Notes: generated by a model not told the origin, from the letters alone. A stretch of DNA of 64,000 nucleotides from Streptomyces sp. DG2A-72 (GCF_030499575.1 NZ_JASTLC010000001.1:6100001-6164000); one strand, 5' to 3'. Counted from the stretch's first letter, positions 48,801 through 64,000 are shown. Numbers and translations are program-made.

Positions 48801-49339
48801 GCGACCGCATGGTCCTCCCGTCCGGCAAGGCGCGGCTGTTCGACGGCCGTAGCGGTGAGCCGTTCCCGGAGCCGATCTCGGTCGGCTACATGTACATCCT
48901 GAAGCTGCACCACCTGGTCGACGACAAGCTGCACGCCCGTTCGACCGGTCCGTACTCGATGATCACCCAGCAGCCGCTGGGTGGTAAGGCCCAGTTCGGT
49001 GGCCAGCGGTTCGGCGAGATGGAGGTGTGGGCGCTGGAGGCTTATGGCGCCGCGTACGCCCTCCAGGAGCTGCTGACCATCAAGTCCGACGACGTCACCG
49101 GCCGCGTGAAGGTCTACGAGGCCATCGTCAAGGGCGAGAACATCCCTGAGCCCGGCATCCCCGAGTCCTTCAAGGTGCTCATCAAGGAGATGCAGTCTCT
49201 CTGCCTGAATGTGGAGGTGCTGTCCAGCGACGGTATGTCCATCGAGATGCGTGACACAGACGAGGATGTCTTCCGCGCTGCGGAGGAGCTCGGCATCGAC
49301 CTGTCCCGGCGTGAGCCGAGCAGCGTCGAAGAGGTCTGA
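45854..49339 (+). CDS. rpoB: DNA-directed RNA polymerase beta subunit
   Basis: Catalytic beta subunit, 1161 residues, the length I know from Streptomyces. Start is TTG with GAAGGA eight bases upstream; the protein then reads [20 protein letters not shown]. The rifamycin region reads [20 protein letters not shown] then [19 protein letters not shown]. Residue 442 is Asn (codon AAC, 47177-47179), where sensitive relatives have Ser (E. coli Ser531). His437 and Asp427 equivalents are unchanged. Other core motifs are intact: [20 protein letters not shown], and [20 protein letters not shown]. rpoC follows after 102 bases without a terminator. Confidence 0.97.
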   Translation: MAASRTASTANTNNGASTAPLRISFAKIKEPLEVPNLLALQTESFDWLLGNTAWQSRVEAALESGQDVPTKSGLEEIFEEISPIEDFSGSMSLTFRDHRFEPPKNSIDECKERDFTYAAPLFVTAEFTNNETGEIKSQTVFMGDFPLMTNKGTFVINGTERVVVSQLVRSPGVYFDSSIDKTSDKDIFSAKIIPSRGAWLEMEIDKRDMVGVRIDRKRKQSVTVLLKALGWTTEQILEEFGEYESMRATLEKDHTQGQDDALLDIYRKLRPGEPPTREAAQTLLENLYFNPKRYDLAKVGRYKVNKKLGADEPLDAGVLTTDDVIATIKYLVKLHAGETETVGESGRSIMVETDDIDHFGNRRIRSVGELIQNQVRTGLARMERVVRERMTTQDVEAITPQTLINIRPVVASIKEFFGTSQLSQFMDQNNPLSGLTHKRRLNALGPGGLSRERAGFEVRDVHPSHYGRMCPIETPEGPNIGLIGSLASYGRVNAFGFIETPYRKVVDGVVTDDVDYLTADEEDRFVIAQANAPLTDEFRFAEARVLVRRRGGEVDYVAGDDVDYMDVSPRQMVSVATAMIPFLEHDDANRALMGANMMRQAVPLIKSEAPLVGTGMEYRSAVDAGDVVKAEKAGVVQEVSADYITTANDDGTYITYRLAKFARSNQGTSVNQKVIVHEGDRIIEGQVLADGPATQQGEMALGKNLLVAFMPWEGHNYEDAIILSQRLVQDDVLSSIHIEEHEVDARDTKLGPEEITRDIPNVSEEVLADLDERGIIRIGAEVIAGDILVGKVTPKGETELTPEERLLRAIFGEKAREVRDTSLKVPHGETGKVIGVRVFDREEGDELPPGVNQLVRVYVAQKRKITDGDKLAGRHGNKGVISKILPIEDMPFLEDGTPVDIILNPLGVPSRMNPGQVLEIHLGWLASRGWDVSGLADEWAQRLQAIGADQVDAGTNVATPVFDGAREDELAGLLQHTIPNRDGDRMVLPSGKARLFDGRSGEPFPEPISVGYMYILKLHHLVDDKLHARSTGPYSMITQQPLGGKAQFGGQRFGEMEVWALEAYGAAYALQELLTIKSDDVTGRVKVYEAIVKGENIPEPGIPESFKVLIKEMQSLCLNVEVLSSDGMSIEMRDTDEDVFRAAEELGIDLSRREPSSVEEV

Positions 49340-49441
49340 CGGAGTCCGGCGGGCCTTTCTGAGAGATCAGCAAAGGCCCGCCGACCCCGGGACCCCGTTT
49401 CAGACCCCAAGACTTACGACCCTGAGAGGGATTGACGCATA

Positions 49442-53341
<3,900 letters not shown>

Positions 53342-53357
53342 GCGAGTCGTTTGAACT

Positions 53358-53391
53358 GAAGGGCGGTCACCTCTCGGGGTGGCCGCCCTTC
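53358..53391 (+). terminator. Hairpin terminator after rpoC
   Basis: Arms 53358-53371 and 53378-53391, 14 pairs with one wobble, six-base loop. Confidence 0.85.
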
Positions 53392-53498
53392 GGCGTCTCA
53401 GGGACCTCTCCGGGTTTTCTCCGGGTCGTGCCTGGTGCCGGAGATGCCGGTTTCGGCGCATGATGGAGGCACGCCGACCAGTACGGGGGAGGTGCTCC

Positions 53499-54095
53499 AT
53501 GACGCACCCGTCGTGGCAGCCGTGGCAGGGCAACGGCACGCCGCAGTCGTGGCAGGGGAGCGGGAGTCCTGCCCCGCAGCGGTGGCAGGGAGCCGGCGTC
53601 CCGCAGCCATGGGCCGGCCAGGGCAGCCCGTCCATGCTCGCTTCGCACGCCGACCGTGAGCGTGCCGTGGACGTGCTCAGAGCGGGGTTCGGCGAGGGGC
53701 GGCTGGAGCAGGCGGAGTTCGAGAAGCGGGTCGGGCGGGCCTACGCGGCCCGTACGGTGGGTGAGCTGGCGCTGCTCGTCGCCGACCTGCCGCAGGGTCC
53801 CGTACCGCACCCTGCGCCCGTCACAAGCGTGCCGGGGACGTTTCTGCCGGCCCGGCCGCAGACGAACGGCAAGGCGGTCGGTTCCGCGGTGTGCGGTGCG
53901 CTGTGCCTGCTGACGTTCGGGCTGACCGGCGTCCCCGCGGTGGTGCTGGGTCACGCCGCCCGTGCCGAGATCCGCCGGACCGGGGAGGCGGGCGATGCGC
54001 TCGCGCTCACGGGGCTGGTGATCGGCTGGCTGTCCACGGTGGGATGGGCGATCATACTGACCGCGATGATCGTGGCAGCCGCCGCGTCCGCGTGA
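53499..54095 (+). CDS. DUF1707/DUF4190 membrane protein
   Basis: 198 residues. N-terminal 45 residues are a Trp/Gln/Pro/Gly repeat ([20 protein letters not shown]). Residues about 48-100 are a DUF1707 domain: [20 protein letters not shown] then [20 protein letters not shown]. The C-terminus has two membrane helices in a DUF4190-like arrangement ([40 protein letters not shown]). ATG at 53499 with GGAGG six bases upstream. Function unknown; such proteins are common in Streptomyces. Lies between rpoBC and the str operon. Confidence 0.88.
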   Translation: MTHPSWQPWQGNGTPQSWQGSGSPAPQRWQGAGVPQPWAGQGSPSMLASHADRERAVDVLRAGFGEGRLEQAEFEKRVGRAYAARTVGELALLVADLPQGPVPHPAPVTSVPGTFLPARPQTNGKAVGSAVCGALCLLTFGLTGVPAVVLGHAARAEIRRTGEAGDALALTGLVIGWLSTVGWAIILTAMIVAAAASA

Positions 54096-54403
54096 CGCTC
54101 GCGGATCGTCGATTCGAAGATCATCAGCCGCACAGGGGCTTGACATGCTCCATGCGGCGATCCGGTCGAGGCCCATTTGTTTTGACCGCAGCGAATGAGG
54201 TAGGTACGCTCAGACCTTGTGCCTGGGGTGTGCCCTGGCTCTCGTGCGTGCCTTCAACCGCACTGGGGTCCGAGAGCGGCCACCGTAATCTGCGCCTCTT
54301 TCTGCCTTACGGCGGGAGTCTGCGGGTTCGACACACCCGACCGCGTGGGTCGGCGACGTTCCAGGTTAGCTTCACCATTCGGCACACAGAAACCGGAGAA
54401 GTA
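54096..54403 (+). promoter_or_regulatory. rpsL (str operon) promoter and leader
   Basis: No gene in these 308 bases. Promoter: TTGACC (54182-54187), exactly 17 bp, TACGCT (54205-54210); start near 54217, so the leader is about 187 bases. The leader carries a 25-base element at 54329-54353 containing the hairpin CCGACC-GCGTG-GGTCGG, shared with the rpsJ leader. It lies 50 bases before the rpsL start. A regulatory role is inferred. Confidence 0.7.
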
Positions 54404-54775
54404 GTGCCTACGATCCAGCAGCTGGTCCGCAAGGGCCGGCAGGACAAGGTCGAGAAGAACAAGACGCCCGCACTCGAGGGTTCCCCTCAGCGCCGTGGCG
54501 TCTGCACGCGTGTGTTCACGACCACCCCGAAGAAGCCGAACTCGGCCCTGCGTAAGGTCGCGCGTGTGCGTCTGACCAGCGGGATCGAGGTCACCGCTTA
54601 CATTCCGGGTGAGGGACACAACCTGCAGGAGCACTCCATCGTGCTCGTGCGTGGCGGCCGTGTGAAGGACCTGCCGGGTGTTCGCTACAAGATCATCCGC
54701 GGTTCCCTTGACACCCAGGGTGTGAAGAACCGCAAGCAGGCCCGCAGCCGCTACGGCGCCAAGAAGGAGAAGTAA
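54404..54775 (+). CDS. rpsL: 30S ribosomal protein S12
   Basis: Decoding-centre protein, 123 residues. GTG start after CCGGAGAAGTA; the protein begins [20 protein letters not shown]. Lys43 in [13 protein letters not shown] and Lys88 in [12 protein letters not shown] are the streptomycin-sensitive forms. First gene of the str operon; rpsG starts 2 bases after its stop. Confidence 0.98.
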   Translation: MPTIQQLVRKGRQDKVEKNKTPALEGSPQRRGVCTRVFTTTPKKPNSALRKVARVRLTSGIEVTAYIPGEGHNLQEHSIVLVRGGRVKDLPGVRYKIIRGSLDTQGVKNRKQARSRYGAKKEK

Positions 54776-54777
54776 GA

Positions 54778-55248
54778 ATGCCTCGTAAGGGCCCCGCCCC
54801 GAAGCGCCCGGTCATCATCGACCCGGTCTACGGTTCTCCTCTTGTCACGTCGCTCATCAACAAGGTGCTGCTGAACGGTAAGCGCTCCACTGCCGAGCGG
54901 ATCGTTTACGGCGCCATGGAGGGCCTGCGTGAGAAGACGGGCAACGACCCGATCATCACGCTGAAGCGCGCGCTGGAGAACATCAAGCCGACCCTCGAGG
55001 TCAAGTCCCGCCGTGTCGGTGGTGCGACGTACCAGGTTCCGATCGAGGTCAAGCCCGGTCGCGCCAACACGCTCGCCCTGCGCTGGCTCGTCGGTTACTC
55101 CCGCGCCCGTCGCGAGAAGACCATGACCGAGCGTCTGCTCAACGAGCTTCTCGACGCGTCCAACGGCCTCGGTGCCGCTGTGAAGAAGCGCGAGGACACC
55201 CACAAGATGGCCGAGTCCAACAAGGCCTTCGCGCACTACCGCTGGTAG
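54778..55248 (+). CDS. rpsG: 30S ribosomal protein S7
   Basis: Primary 16S rRNA-binding protein of the 30S head, 156 residues. It begins [20 protein letters not shown] and contains [20 protein letters not shown] and TNRLVGYSR-type core ([16 protein letters not shown]). Complete and normal length. Co-transcribed with rpsL and fusA. Confidence 0.98.
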   Translation: MPRKGPAPKRPVIIDPVYGSPLVTSLINKVLLNGKRSTAERIVYGAMEGLREKTGNDPIITLKRALENIKPTLEVKSRRVGGATYQVPIEVKPGRANTLALRWLVGYSRARREKTMTERLLNELLDASNGLGAAVKKREDTHKMAESNKAFAHYRW

Positions 55249-55287
55249 TCGCTACCCACATCGAGACCGAGAGAAGACGAAAGCCTT

Positions 55288-57414
55288 ATGGCTACCACTT
55301 CACTTGACCTGGCCAAGGTCCGCAACATCGGGATCATGGCCCACATCGACGCGGGCAAGACGACCACCACCGAGCGGATCCTGTTCTACACCGGTGTGTC
55401 TTACAAGATCGGTGAGGTCCACGACGGCGCTGCCACCATGGACTGGATGGAGCAGGAGCAGGAGCGTGGCATCACGATCACGTCTGCTGCGACCACCTGT
55501 CACTGGCCGCTCGAGGACAACGACTACACCATCAACATCATCGACACCCCCGGGCACGTCGACTTCACCGTTGAGGTGGAGCGCTCCCTGCGTGTGCTCG
55601 ATGGTGCCGTGACGGTGTTCGACGGTGTCGCCGGTGTCGAGCCGCAGTCCGAGACGGTGTGGCGTCAGGCCGACCGTTACGGCGTGCCGCGTATCTGCTT
55701 CGTCAACAAGCTCGACCGGACCGGCGCGGAGTTCCACCGCTGCGTCGACATGATCTCGGACCGCCTTGGTGCGCAGCCGCTGGTCATGCAGCTTCCGATC
55801 GGTGCCGAGGCCGACTTCAAGGGCGTTGTGGACCTGGTCCGCATGAAGGCGCTCGTGTGGTCCGCCGAGGCCGCCAAGGGCGAGATGTACGACGTCGTCG
55901 ACATCCCGGCCACGCACGCCGAGGCTGCCGAGGAGTACCGCGGCAAGCTGATCGAGGGCGTCGCCGAGAACGACGAAGAGATCATGGAGCTGTACCTGGA
56001 GGGCGTGGAGCCCACCGAGGAGCAGCTGTACGCCGCGATCCGTCGCATCACCATCGCGTCCGGCAAGTCCAGCGACACCACGGTCACCCCGGTGTTCTGT
56101 GGCACCGCGTTCAAGAACAAGGGCGTCCAGCCCCTGCTCGACGCCGTCGTGCGCTACCTGCCGACCCCGCTCGACGTCGAGGCCATCGAGGGCCACGACG
56201 TGAAGGACCCCGAGCTGGTCGTCAAGCGCAGGCCGTCCGACGACGAGCCGCTGTCCGCGCTGGCGTTCAAGATCATGAGCGACCCGCATCTCGGCAAGCT
56301 CACCTTCGTCCGGGTCTACTCGGGCCGCCTGGAGTCCGGCACCGCCGTGCTGAACTCCGTCAAGGGCAAGAAGGAGCGCATCGGCAAGATCTACCGCATG
56401 CACGCGAACAAGCGTGAGGAGATCGAGTCGGTGGGCGCCGGCGACATCATCGCCGTCATGGGCCTGAAGCAGACCACCACCGGTGAGACGCTGTCCGACG
56501 ACAAGAACCCGGTGATCCTGGAGTCCATGGACTTCCCGGCGCCGGTCATCCAGGTCGCCATCGAGCCCAAGTCGAAGGGCGACCAGGAGAAGCTGGGCGT
56601 CGCGATCCAGCGCCTGGCCGAGGAGGACCCGTCCTTCCAGGTCCACTCGGACGAGGAGACCGGCCAGACCATCATCGGCGGTATGGGCGAGCTGCACCTT
56701 GAGGTGCTGGTCGACCGTATGCGCCGTGAGTTCAAGGTCGAGGCCAACGTCGGCAAGCCGCAGGTCGCGTACCGTGAGACGATCCGCAAGGCCGTCGAGC
56801 GCGTGGACTACACCCACAAGAAGCAGACCGGTGGTACCGGTCAGTTCGCCAAGGTGCAGATCGCGATCGAGCCCATCGAGGGCGGCGACGCCAGCTACGA
56901 GTTCGTGAACAAGGTGACCGGTGGTCGTATCCCGAAGGAGTACATCCCTTCGGTCGACGCCGGTGCGCAGGAGGCCATGCAGTTCGGCATCCTCGCCGGG
57001 TACGAGATGACGGGCGTGCGCGTCACGCTCATCGACGGTGGCTACCACGAGGTCGACTCCTCCGAGCTCGCGTTCAAGATCGCCGGTTCGCAGGCCTTCA
57101 AGGAGGCCGCGCGCAAGGCCAGCCCCGTGCTGCTCGAGCCGATGATGGCCGTCGAGGTCACCACGCCCGAGGACTACATGGGTGAGGTCATCGGCGACAT
57201 CAACTCCCGCCGTGGTCAGATCCAGGCCATGGAGGAGCGGGCCGGTGCCCGCGTCGTGAAGGGTCTCGTGCCCCTCTCGGAGATGTTCGGCTACGTCGGA
57301 GACCTCCGCAGCAAGACGTCGGGTCGCGCAAGCTACTCGATGCAGTTCGACTCCTACGCCGAGGTTCCGCGGAACGTCGCCGAGGAGATCATCGCGAAGG
57401 CCAAGGGCGAGTAA
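55288..57414 (+). CDS. fusA: Elongation factor G
   Basis: Translocation GTPase, 708 residues. G motifs: [40 protein letters not shown] and [12 protein letters not shown]. Domain IV contains [23 protein letters not shown] after GAGAAGACGAAAGCC. 39 bases after rpsG. Complete; no fusidic-acid change was examined beyond this. Confidence 0.98.
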   Translation: MATTSLDLAKVRNIGIMAHIDAGKTTTTERILFYTGVSYKIGEVHDGAATMDWMEQEQERGITITSAATTCHWPLEDNDYTINIIDTPGHVDFTVEVERSLRVLDGAVTVFDGVAGVEPQSETVWRQADRYGVPRICFVNKLDRTGAEFHRCVDMISDRLGAQPLVMQLPIGAEADFKGVVDLVRMKALVWSAEAAKGEMYDVVDIPATHAEAAEEYRGKLIEGVAENDEEIMELYLEGVEPTEEQLYAAIRRITIASGKSSDTTVTPVFCGTAFKNKGVQPLLDAVVRYLPTPLDVEAIEGHDVKDPELVVKRRPSDDEPLSALAFKIMSDPHLGKLTFVRVYSGRLESGTAVLNSVKGKKERIGKIYRMHANKREEIESVGAGDIIAVMGLKQTTTGETLSDDKNPVILESMDFPAPVIQVAIEPKSKGDQEKLGVAIQRLAEEDPSFQVHSDEETGQTIIGGMGELHLEVLVDRMRREFKVEANVGKPQVAYRETIRKAVERVDYTHKKQTGGTGQFAKVQIAIEPIEGGDASYEFVNKVTGGRIPKEYIPSVDAGAQEAMQFGILAGYEMTGVRVTLIDGGYHEVDSSELAFKIAGSQAFKEAARKASPVLLEPMMAVEVTTPEDYMGEVIGDINSRRGQIQAMEERAGARVVKGLVPLSEMFGYVGDLRSKTSGRASYSMQFDSYAEVPRNVAEEIIAKAKGE

Positions 57415-57457
57415 CGCACTCCGTTCACACGCTTTAGGCTTGACTCCGGAGCCTCAG

Positions 57458-57492
57458 GGGGCATTCCGCCACAATCGTGGTGGGAATGCCCC
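57458..57492 (+). terminator. Hairpin in the fusA-tuf gap
   Basis: GGGGCATTCC (57458-57467) pairs with GGAATGCCCC (57483-57492); inner CCAC/GTGG closes an AATC loop with a small bulge. It could partly terminate fusA transcripts or attenuate tuf. Confidence 0.6.
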
Positions 57493-57569
57493 GGGCCCGG
57501 GCTTTCCAGCAAAGATCACCTGGCGCCGATGAAGCAAGGCGTTCAGAACCACTCCACAGGAGGACCCCA

Positions 57570-58763
<1,194 letters not shown>

Positions 58764-58782
58764 TCTGACCCGGTAGGTCTCT

Positions 58783-58820
58783 GAAGGGGCCCGTACGACT
58801 TCGGTCGTGCGGGCCCCTTC
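58783..58820 (+). terminator. Hairpin terminator after tuf
   Basis: Arms 58783-58799 and 58804-58820, 17 pairs with one wobble, stabilised by a TTCG tetraloop; TTCATT follows. Confidence 0.92.
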
Positions 58821-59032
58821 TTCATTCGAACGATTCCGATGGTTGTGCTGTTGCGAGGTGAAACCTAGTCGAACGTTGTGGGGCGGATTCGCGAGAGTTC
58901 CGGCAATTTCGAAACGCCTGCGCGAGGAATGTTCTTTTCTGTCCCGGTGGGGCGGAACGTACAGCCGTAGCGTGAATGGTCGTCCGTGGCCGTCGGGCCC
59001 CGAGCAACTACCGAGGATGGCAAGGTCTCTTG

Positions 59033-60211
59033 ATGCAGGGTGTGCGCAGCCGTTTGTCGGTACCGATGCCGGCCGGGGTGGCCGAGCGCCCACCACAACT
59101 GACCCCCGCGCCAAGCCAGGACCGGCCCACCCGCGTTGCCCGGCAGCGCCCCAGGCTCTACGTCCTCGACGGCATCCGCCTCCTCGCCGCCCTGATGGTC
59201 GTCCTGCACCACTTCGTCGGCACGAGCCGGGTCAACCGGCCGGGCAACGCGATCTGGGACCGCCCGGTGTCGGAGATCATGCCGACGGTGTTCCGTGTCT
59301 CGTCCTTCGGCTGGATCGGCGTCGAGATCTTCTTCGTGATCAGCGGCTTCGTGATCTGCATGTCCTGCTGGGGCCGTACGCCCAAGGACTTCTTCGTGTC
59401 GCGGGTGATCCGCCTCTACCCGGCCTACTGGTTCGCGGTCTTCTTCACGACCGCCGTGCTGGTGCTCATGCCCGGGGTGTGGGAGCGGCTGTCGATGCGG
59501 AAGGTGCTCTTCAACCTGACGATGCTGCAAGCGGGTTCGGGCGTGCCGCACGTCGACGGCGTGTACTGGACGCTCTGGTCGGAGCTGCGGTTCTATCTGC
59601 TGTTCCTCATCGTCGTCGCCATGGGCCTGACCTACCGCCGGGTGATCATCTTCTGCTGCGTCTGGGGCGCGGCCGCGATGCTCGCCCCCATCTCCAAGTT
59701 CCCGCTCATGGTGCTGATCGCCGACCCGAGCGCCGCCTGGTACTTCATCGCCGGCCTCGCCCTCTACCTCATGCACCGCTTCGGACAGGACCTGCTCCTG
59801 TGGGGCATCCTCGCGATGGCCTGGCTCATGGGCCAGTTGGAGCTGGGGGAGCGGGTCGGACACGAGGGCGTCAGCAGCTGGCGCGGCGCGGTGGTCATCT
59901 TCACCGCCTTCATGCTGTTCATGGTCGCCATCGCCCTCGGCTACACCGACCGCATCCAGTGGAAGTGGCTGGTGACGGCGGGCTGTCTGACCTATCCGCT
60001 CTACCTCGTGCACTACGTCGCCGGTACGGTCCTCATCAGCCGCCTGCACGACACCATGGACCCCCGCCTGCTGGTCGCCTCCCTCATCGCCGGCTTCATG
60101 GTGCTCAGCTGGCTGGTGCACCGGCTCGTGGAACGTCCGGCGGCACGGGCACTGAAGAAGGGGCTGGACTCGTCCTTCGTCCGGCTGCGGGGCTTCCAGC
60201 GCGCGGCCTGA
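59033..60211 (+). CDS. Acyltransferase family 3 membrane protein
   Basis: Membrane acyltransferase, 392 residues, about ten helices. It starts with a hydrophilic 40 residues, then the catalytic-region signature [20 protein letters not shown] (conserved R and H) and [18 protein letters not shown], then [15 protein letters not shown]. Family members O-acetylate or acylate extracellular sugars and antibiotics. ATG at 59033 is preceded by AAGG; an upstream ATG at 58976 would add a charged stretch. It is a single gene inserted between the str and S10 operons, unrelated to translation. Substrate unknown. Confidence 0.9.
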   Translation: MQGVRSRLSVPMPAGVAERPPQLTPAPSQDRPTRVARQRPRLYVLDGIRLLAALMVVLHHFVGTSRVNRPGNAIWDRPVSEIMPTVFRVSSFGWIGVEIFFVISGFVICMSCWGRTPKDFFVSRVIRLYPAYWFAVFFTTAVLVLMPGVWERLSMRKVLFNLTMLQAGSGVPHVDGVYWTLWSELRFYLLFLIVVAMGLTYRRVIIFCCVWGAAAMLAPISKFPLMVLIADPSAAWYFIAGLALYLMHRFGQDLLLWGILAMAWLMGQLELGERVGHEGVSSWRGAVVIFTAFMLFMVAIALGYTDRIQWKWLVTAGCLTYPLYLVHYVAGTVLISRLHDTMDPRLLVASLIAGFMVLSWLVHRLVERPAARALKKGLDSSFVRLRGFQRAA

Positions 60212-60644
60212 GGCTGTCGGCTACGCAGCCCTGTGTTTGACCTGCGTCACCCTCGGGGTATTCTCTCCGGCTCGATTGGCCAGGCCCCTGCCCCATATGG
60301 CAGACTGTCCGAGTTGCTCGGTCGAGTGTTGATGCTGCGCGCCTCCCGCCGGGAGGACCGAAAGCGAGTCCCACAGTACTCGTCGTCCTAACTGCCTCAC
60401 GGCAGCGCTGGGGCGGACGTACGGGAATCTTTCGGGAAGTGTCAGTGCGGCACCGGCCAGGCACCCGGTGGGTATTTCGCCCTCGGCTTGCGGTTCCGGA
60501 AGGGCCGTGCTTCCCAGCAGGGATGTTCCGTCAAGGGGCATCTGTGTCAGCGGCAGTGCGACACGCCCGACCGCGTGGGTCGGAGCAAAGTGAACGGAAC
60601 ACCGGGTTCCAGAGCGTTACGAGAGACAGGACTACTGAGTAGCC
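60212..60644 (+). promoter_or_regulatory. S10 operon promoter and long leader
   Basis: No gene is supported in these 433 bases. Promoter: TTGACC (60237-60242), 16-bp spacer, TATTCT (60259-60264); start near 60271. The leader is therefore about 374 bases, unusually long. It holds the same element as the rpsL leader at 60559-60583 (24 of 25 bases identical), including CCGACC-GCGTG-GGTCGG. It lies 61 bases before rpsJ. Further pairings in the leader were not modelled. Confidence 0.65.
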
Positions 60645-60953
60645 ATGGCGGGACAGAAGATCCGCATCCGGCTCAAGGCCTACGACCACGAGGTCATCGA
60701 CTCCTCGGCGAAGAAGATCGTCGAGACGGTGACGCGTACTGGTGCGTCGGTCGCGGGCCCGGTGCCGCTGCCCACTGAGAAGAACGTGTACTGCGTCATC
60801 AAGTCGCCGCACAAGTACAAGGACTCGCGCGAGCACTTCGAGATGCGCACGCACAAGCGCCTGATCGACATTCTCGACCCCACCCCCAAGACCGTTGACT
60901 CTCTGATGCGACTCGACCTCCCGGCCGGTGTCGACATCGAGATCAAGCTCTGA
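60645..60953 (+). CDS. rpsJ: 30S ribosomal protein S10
   Basis: Ribosomal protein that also serves with NusB in antitermination; 102 residues. It begins [20 protein letters not shown] and contains [20 protein letters not shown]. First gene of the S10 operon. ATG preceded by a long leader. Confidence 0.98.
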   Translation: MAGQKIRIRLKAYDHEVIDSSAKKIVETVTRTGASVAGPVPLPTEKNVYCVIKSPHKYKDSREHFEMRTHKRLIDILDPTPKTVDSLMRLDLPAGVDIEIKL

Positions 60954-60970
60954 GGGTCGGTGAGCTGAGA

Positions 60971-61615
60971 ATGACCAAGCAGATCAAGGGCATCCTGGGC
61001 GAGAAGCTCGGCATGACGCAGGTGTGGGACGAGAACAACCGTGTTGTTCCGGTCACCGTCGTCAAGGCCGGCCCGAACGTCGTGACCCAGGTCCGTACGA
61101 ATGACAGTGACGGCTACGAGTCGGTCCAGATCGCCTTCGGCGAGATCGACCCGCGCAAGGTGAACAAGCCCCTCAAGGGCCACTTCGCCAAGGCCGACGT
61201 CACCCCCCGTCGCCACCTCGTCGAGATCCGTACCGCTGACGCCAGCGAGTACACCCTCGGCCAGGAGATCACCGCCGAGGTGTTCGAGGCCGGGATCAAG
61301 GTCGACGTGACCGGCAAGAGCAAGGGCAAGGGCTTCGCCGGTGTCATGAAGCGCCACAACTTCCGTGGCCTCGGCGCCGGACACGGCACCCAGCGCAAGC
61401 ACCGCTCTCCCGGTTCCATCGGTGGCTGCGCCACCCCGGGCCGTGTGTTCAAGGGCCTCCGCATGGCGGGTCGTATGGGCAACGAGCGCGTCACCACCCA
61501 GAACCTGACCGTCCACGCCGTTGACGCGGAGAAGGGTCTGCTGCTCATCAAGGGCGCGGTTCCCGGTCCGAACGGCGGCCTCGTCCTGGTCCGCACCGCG
61601 GCCAAGGGGGCCTGA
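60971..61615 (+). CDS. rplC: 50S ribosomal protein L3
   Basis: Early-assembly 23S rRNA protein near the peptidyl-transferase centre, 214 residues. Core: [40 protein letters not shown] and [20 protein letters not shown]. Starts 17 bases after rpsJ, with GGTGAGCTGAGA upstream. Confidence 0.98.
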   Translation: MTKQIKGILGEKLGMTQVWDENNRVVPVTVVKAGPNVVTQVRTNDSDGYESVQIAFGEIDPRKVNKPLKGHFAKADVTPRRHLVEIRTADASEYTLGQEITAEVFEAGIKVDVTGKSKGKGFAGVMKRHNFRGLGAGHGTQRKHRSPGSIGGCATPGRVFKGLRMAGRMGNERVTTQNLTVHAVDAEKGLLLIKGAVPGPNGGLVLVRTAAKGA

Positions 61616-61623
61616 GGTAACCG

Positions 61624-62280
61624 ATGAGCACTGTTGACATCCTTTCGCCCGCCGGCGAGAAGGCCGGAAGCGTCGAGCTCCCCGCGGAGATCTTCGACGT
61701 GGAGAAGATCAGCGTTCCGCTGCTTCACCAGGTCGTCGTCGCGCAGCTGGCCGCTGCCCGCCAGGGCACCCACAAGACCAAGCGTCGCGGTGAAGTCCGT
61801 GGTGGTGGCAAGAAGCCTTACCGCCAGAAGGGCACCGGCCGCGCCCGTCAGGGCTCGACCCGTGCGCCGCAGTTCGCCGGCGGTGGCGTCGTCCACGGTC
61901 CGCAGCCGCGTGACTACTCGCAGCGGACCCCGAAGAAGATGAAGGCCGCGGCCCTGCGCCACGCCCTCACCGACCGGGCCCGCAACAACCGCATCCACGT
62001 CGTCTCCGGCGTCATCGAGGGCGAGAGCCCGTCGACGAAGGCCGCGAAGACGCTCTTCGGCAAGATCAGCGAGCGCAAGAACCTGCTGCTCGTCATCGAC
62101 CGTGCCGACGAGGCCGCGTGGCTGTCCGCCCGCAACCTGCCCCAGGTCCACATCCTGGAGCCGGGCCAGCTGAACACGTACGACGTTCTCGTCTCGGACG
62201 ACGTGGTCTTCACCCAGGCCGCCTTCGAGTCCTTCGTGTCCGGCCCGAAGGCCAATGACACCGAAGGGAGCGAGGTCTGA
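61624..62280 (+). CDS. rplD: 50S ribosomal protein L4
   Basis: Exit-tunnel protein, 218 residues. Loop region [20 protein letters not shown] is intact, so no macrolide-resistance change is seen in it. Overlaps rplW by one base (TGATG). Confidence 0.98.
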   Translation: MSTVDILSPAGEKAGSVELPAEIFDVEKISVPLLHQVVVAQLAAARQGTHKTKRRGEVRGGGKKPYRQKGTGRARQGSTRAPQFAGGGVVHGPQPRDYSQRTPKKMKAAALRHALTDRARNNRIHVVSGVIEGESPSTKAAKTLFGKISERKNLLLVIDRADEAAWLSARNLPQVHILEPGQLNTYDVLVSDDVVFTQAAFESFVSGPKANDTEGSEV

Positions 62281-62699
62281 TGGCCATCCGTCACCCCGCC
62301 ATTGCCTCCAAGGCCGCCAAGAAGGCCAAGGCCGCGCGCGTCGCCAAGGCGCGTCGCCACGCCACCGAGGGCAAGAACACCGTCGTCACCCCGGCGAGCA
62401 AGGCGTACACGGACCCCCGTGACGTCCTGCTGAAGCCGGTCGTGTCCGAGAAGAGCTACGCGCTCATCGACGAGAACAAGTACACGTTCCTGGTCGACCC
62501 GAGTGCCAACAAGACCCAGATCAAGCAGGCCGTCCAGGCGGTCTTCTCGGTCAAGGTCACCGGGGTCAACACGATCAACCGCCAGGGCAAGCGCAAGCGG
62601 ACCCGCACCGGCTTCGGCCAGCGTGCGGCGACCAAGCGCGCGATCGTGACCCTCGCTGAGGGCGACCGTATCGACATCTTCGGCGGTCCGACCGCGTAA
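62280..62699 (+). CDS. rplW: 50S ribosomal protein L23 with N-terminal extension
   Basis: Exit-site protein that docks trigger factor and SRP; 139 residues. The first 40 residues are an Ala/Lys/Arg-rich extension typical of streptomycetes, before the family start [20 protein letters not shown]. Core: [23 protein letters not shown] inside the rplD stop. Confidence 0.97.
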   Translation: MAIRHPAIASKAAKKAKAARVAKARRHATEGKNTVVTPASKAYTDPRDVLLKPVVSEKSYALIDENKYTFLVDPSANKTQIKQAVQAVFSVKVTGVNTINRQGKRKRTRTGFGQRAATKRAIVTLAEGDRIDIFGGPTA

Positions 62700-62737
62700 G
62701 CGGGTCGGATCGTCCGATATCGGACGAGGACTGAGAA

Positions 62738-63574
62738 ATGGGAATCCGCAAGTACAAGCCGACTACGCCGGGCCGCCGTGGCTCCAGCGTCGCCGACTTC
62801 GTCGAGGTCACGCGGTCCACGCCGGAGAAGTCGCTGGTCCGCCCGCTGCACAGCAAGGGCGGCCGTAACAATTCCGGTCGTGTGACCGTGCGCCACCAGG
62901 GTGGTGGCCACAAGCGCGCCTACCGCGTCATCGACTTCCGTCGCCATGACAAGGACGGCGTGCCGGCGAAGGTCGCGCACATCGAGTACGACCCCAACCG
63001 CACCGCGCGCATCGCGCTGCTGCACTACGCCGACGGCGAGAAGCGCTACATCCTCGCCCCGCGCAACCTGCAGCAGGGTGACCGCGTCGAGAACGGTCCC
63101 GGGGCCGACATCAAGCCGGGCAACAACCTGGCGCTCCGCAACATCCCGGTCGGTACCACGATCCACGCGATCGAGCTCCGTCCGGGTGGCGGCGCCAAGT
63201 TCGCCCGCTCCGCCGGTGCCTCCGTGCAGCTGCTCGCGAAGGAGGGCCAGATGGCCCACCTCCGTATGCCGTCCGGTGAGATCCGCCTGGTCGACGTGCG
63301 CTGCCGCGCCACCGTCGGCGAGGTCGGCAACGCCGAGCAGTCCAACATCAACTGGGGCAAGGCCGGCCGCAAGCGCTGGCTGGGCGTCCGCCCGACCGTT
63401 CGCGGTGTGGCGATGAACCCGGTTGACCACCCGCACGGTGGTGGTGAGGGCAAGACCTCCGGTGGTCGCCACCCGGTCAGCCCCTGGGGTCAGAAGGAAG
63501 GACGTACTCGTTCGCCCAAGAAGGCGTCGAACAAGTACATCGTCCGCCGCCGCAAGACGAACAAGAAGCGCTAG
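62738..63574 (+). CDS. rplB: 50S ribosomal protein L2
   Basis: Peptidyl-transferase-centre protein, 278 residues. Signature [20 protein letters not shown] with the conserved His near 230, and [20 protein letters not shown] near the N-terminus. ATG about 40 bases after rplW. Confidence 0.98.
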   Translation: MGIRKYKPTTPGRRGSSVADFVEVTRSTPEKSLVRPLHSKGGRNNSGRVTVRHQGGGHKRAYRVIDFRRHDKDGVPAKVAHIEYDPNRTARIALLHYADGEKRYILAPRNLQQGDRVENGPGADIKPGNNLALRNIPVGTTIHAIELRPGGGAKFARSAGASVQLLAKEGQMAHLRMPSGEIRLVDVRCRATVGEVGNAEQSNINWGKAGRKRWLGVRPTVRGVAMNPVDHPHGGGEGKTSGGRHPVSPWGQKEGRTRSPKKASNKYIVRRRKTNKKR

Positions 63575-63586
63575 GAGCGGGTTTAG

Positions 63587-63868
63587 ATGCCGCGCAGTCT
63601 CAAGAAGGGGCCCTTCGTCGACGACCACCTGATCAAGAAGGTGGACGCCCAGAACGAAGCCGGTTCCAAGAACGTCATCAAGACCTGGTCCCGTCGCTCG
63701 ATGATCGTCCCGGCCATGCTCGGCCACACGATCGCGGTGCACAACGGCAAGACCCACATCCCGGTGTTCGTCACCGAGTCGATGGTCGGCCACAAGCTCG
63801 GCGAGTTCTCGCCGACGCGCACCTTCCGGGGTCACGTCAAGGACGACCGGAAGTCGAAGCGCCGCTAA
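63587..63868 (+). CDS. rpsS: 30S ribosomal protein S19
   Basis: Head protein contacting S13, 93 residues: [40 protein letters not shown] and [14 protein letters not shown]. Starts 12 bases after rplB. Confidence 0.98.
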   Translation: MPRSLKKGPFVDDHLIKKVDAQNEAGSKNVIKTWSRRSMIVPAMLGHTIAVHNGKTHIPVFVTESMVGHKLGEFSPTRTFRGHVKDDRKSKRR

Positions 63869-63909
63869 CGCGGATCGCATTCAGACAAAGAAACCTGAAA
63901 GGGACAACC

Positions 63910-64000
63910 ATGGAAGCCAGGGCCCAGGCGCGGTACATCCGCGTCACGCCCATGAAGGCCCGCCGCGTGGTGGACCTCATCCGTGGCATGGACGCCACGG
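63910..64000 (+). CDS. rplV: 50S ribosomal protein L22, 5' part only
   Basis: The first 30 codons are visible ([20 protein letters not shown] then [10 protein letters not shown]), a clear L22 start. The ATG at 63910 has AAAGGGA upstream. The gene continues beyond the window, as expected for the S10 operon order. Confidence 0.95.
   Translation, partial: MEARAQARYIRVTPMKARRVVDLIRGMDAT

Noticed and set aside
54404..54775. Streptomycin-resistance change in S12
   Set aside because: Lys43 and Lys88 are both the sensitive residues.

Overview
The window is high-GC actinobacterial DNA and almost certainly Streptomyces. Codon third positions are strongly G/C. GTG starts are common and there is one TTG start, at rpoB. 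The gene order is the conserved core arc from a KorAB/second-Nuo locus through secE-nusG-rpoBC to the str and S10 ribosomal operons. RpoB and RpoC are 1161 and 1299 residues, the sizes I remember for Streptomyces coelicolor. I cannot name the species.

Layout. 1-2187: a QorB-like reductase divergent from an HxlR regulator, then two small conserved unknowns. 2298-5298: korAB, a 2-oxoacid:ferredoxin oxidoreductase, on the minus strand. 5594-9425: two paralogous sensor kinases and one LuxR-type response regulator, all minus strand. 9622-19951: a second, incomplete respiratory complex I operon, nuoA-B-C-H-I-J-K-L-M-N, lacking nuoD, E, F and G. 20130-24412: HtpX protease, YccF protein, SMI1/KNR4 protein, APC permease, YeaQ-type membrane protein and YajQ. 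24633-27356: a tRNA-Tyr gene and a small islet bounded by a second copy of the tRNA 3' end, carrying a secreted LamG protein. 27393-38932: small enzymes and regulators, tRNA-Thr, tRNA-Met, rpmG, two MaoC-type dehydratases, a TetR/MFS pair, murB, an SDR/TetR pair, adenosine deaminase and an aspartate aminotransferase. 39205-58763: tRNA-Trp, secE, nusG, rplK, rplA, two paralogous lipoproteins, rplJ, rplL, rpoB, rpoC, a DUF1707 protein, rpsL, rpsG, fusA and tuf. 59033-60211: an acyltransferase. 60645-64000: the first part of the S10 operon (rpsJ, rplC, rplD, rplW, rplB, rpsS, start of rplV).

How it works together: the right half is transcription and translation machinery with strong promoters, long leaders and clear hairpin terminators. 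The left half is energy metabolism and signalling. KorAB makes reduced ferredoxin, and the nearby Nuo set has no NADH-input module, so a ferredoxin-linked electron route is a reasonable but unproven idea.

I did not find a clearly new defence or biosynthetic system. The most useful signals are: Asn at RpoB 442 (E. coli Ser531 position), which predicts natural rifamycin resistance; the tRNA-Tyr att-bounded islet at what I recognise as the SLP1-type integration site; a 25-nt element shared by the rpsL and rpsJ leaders; the complex I without NuoD; and several repressor operators that can be read directly from palindromes.
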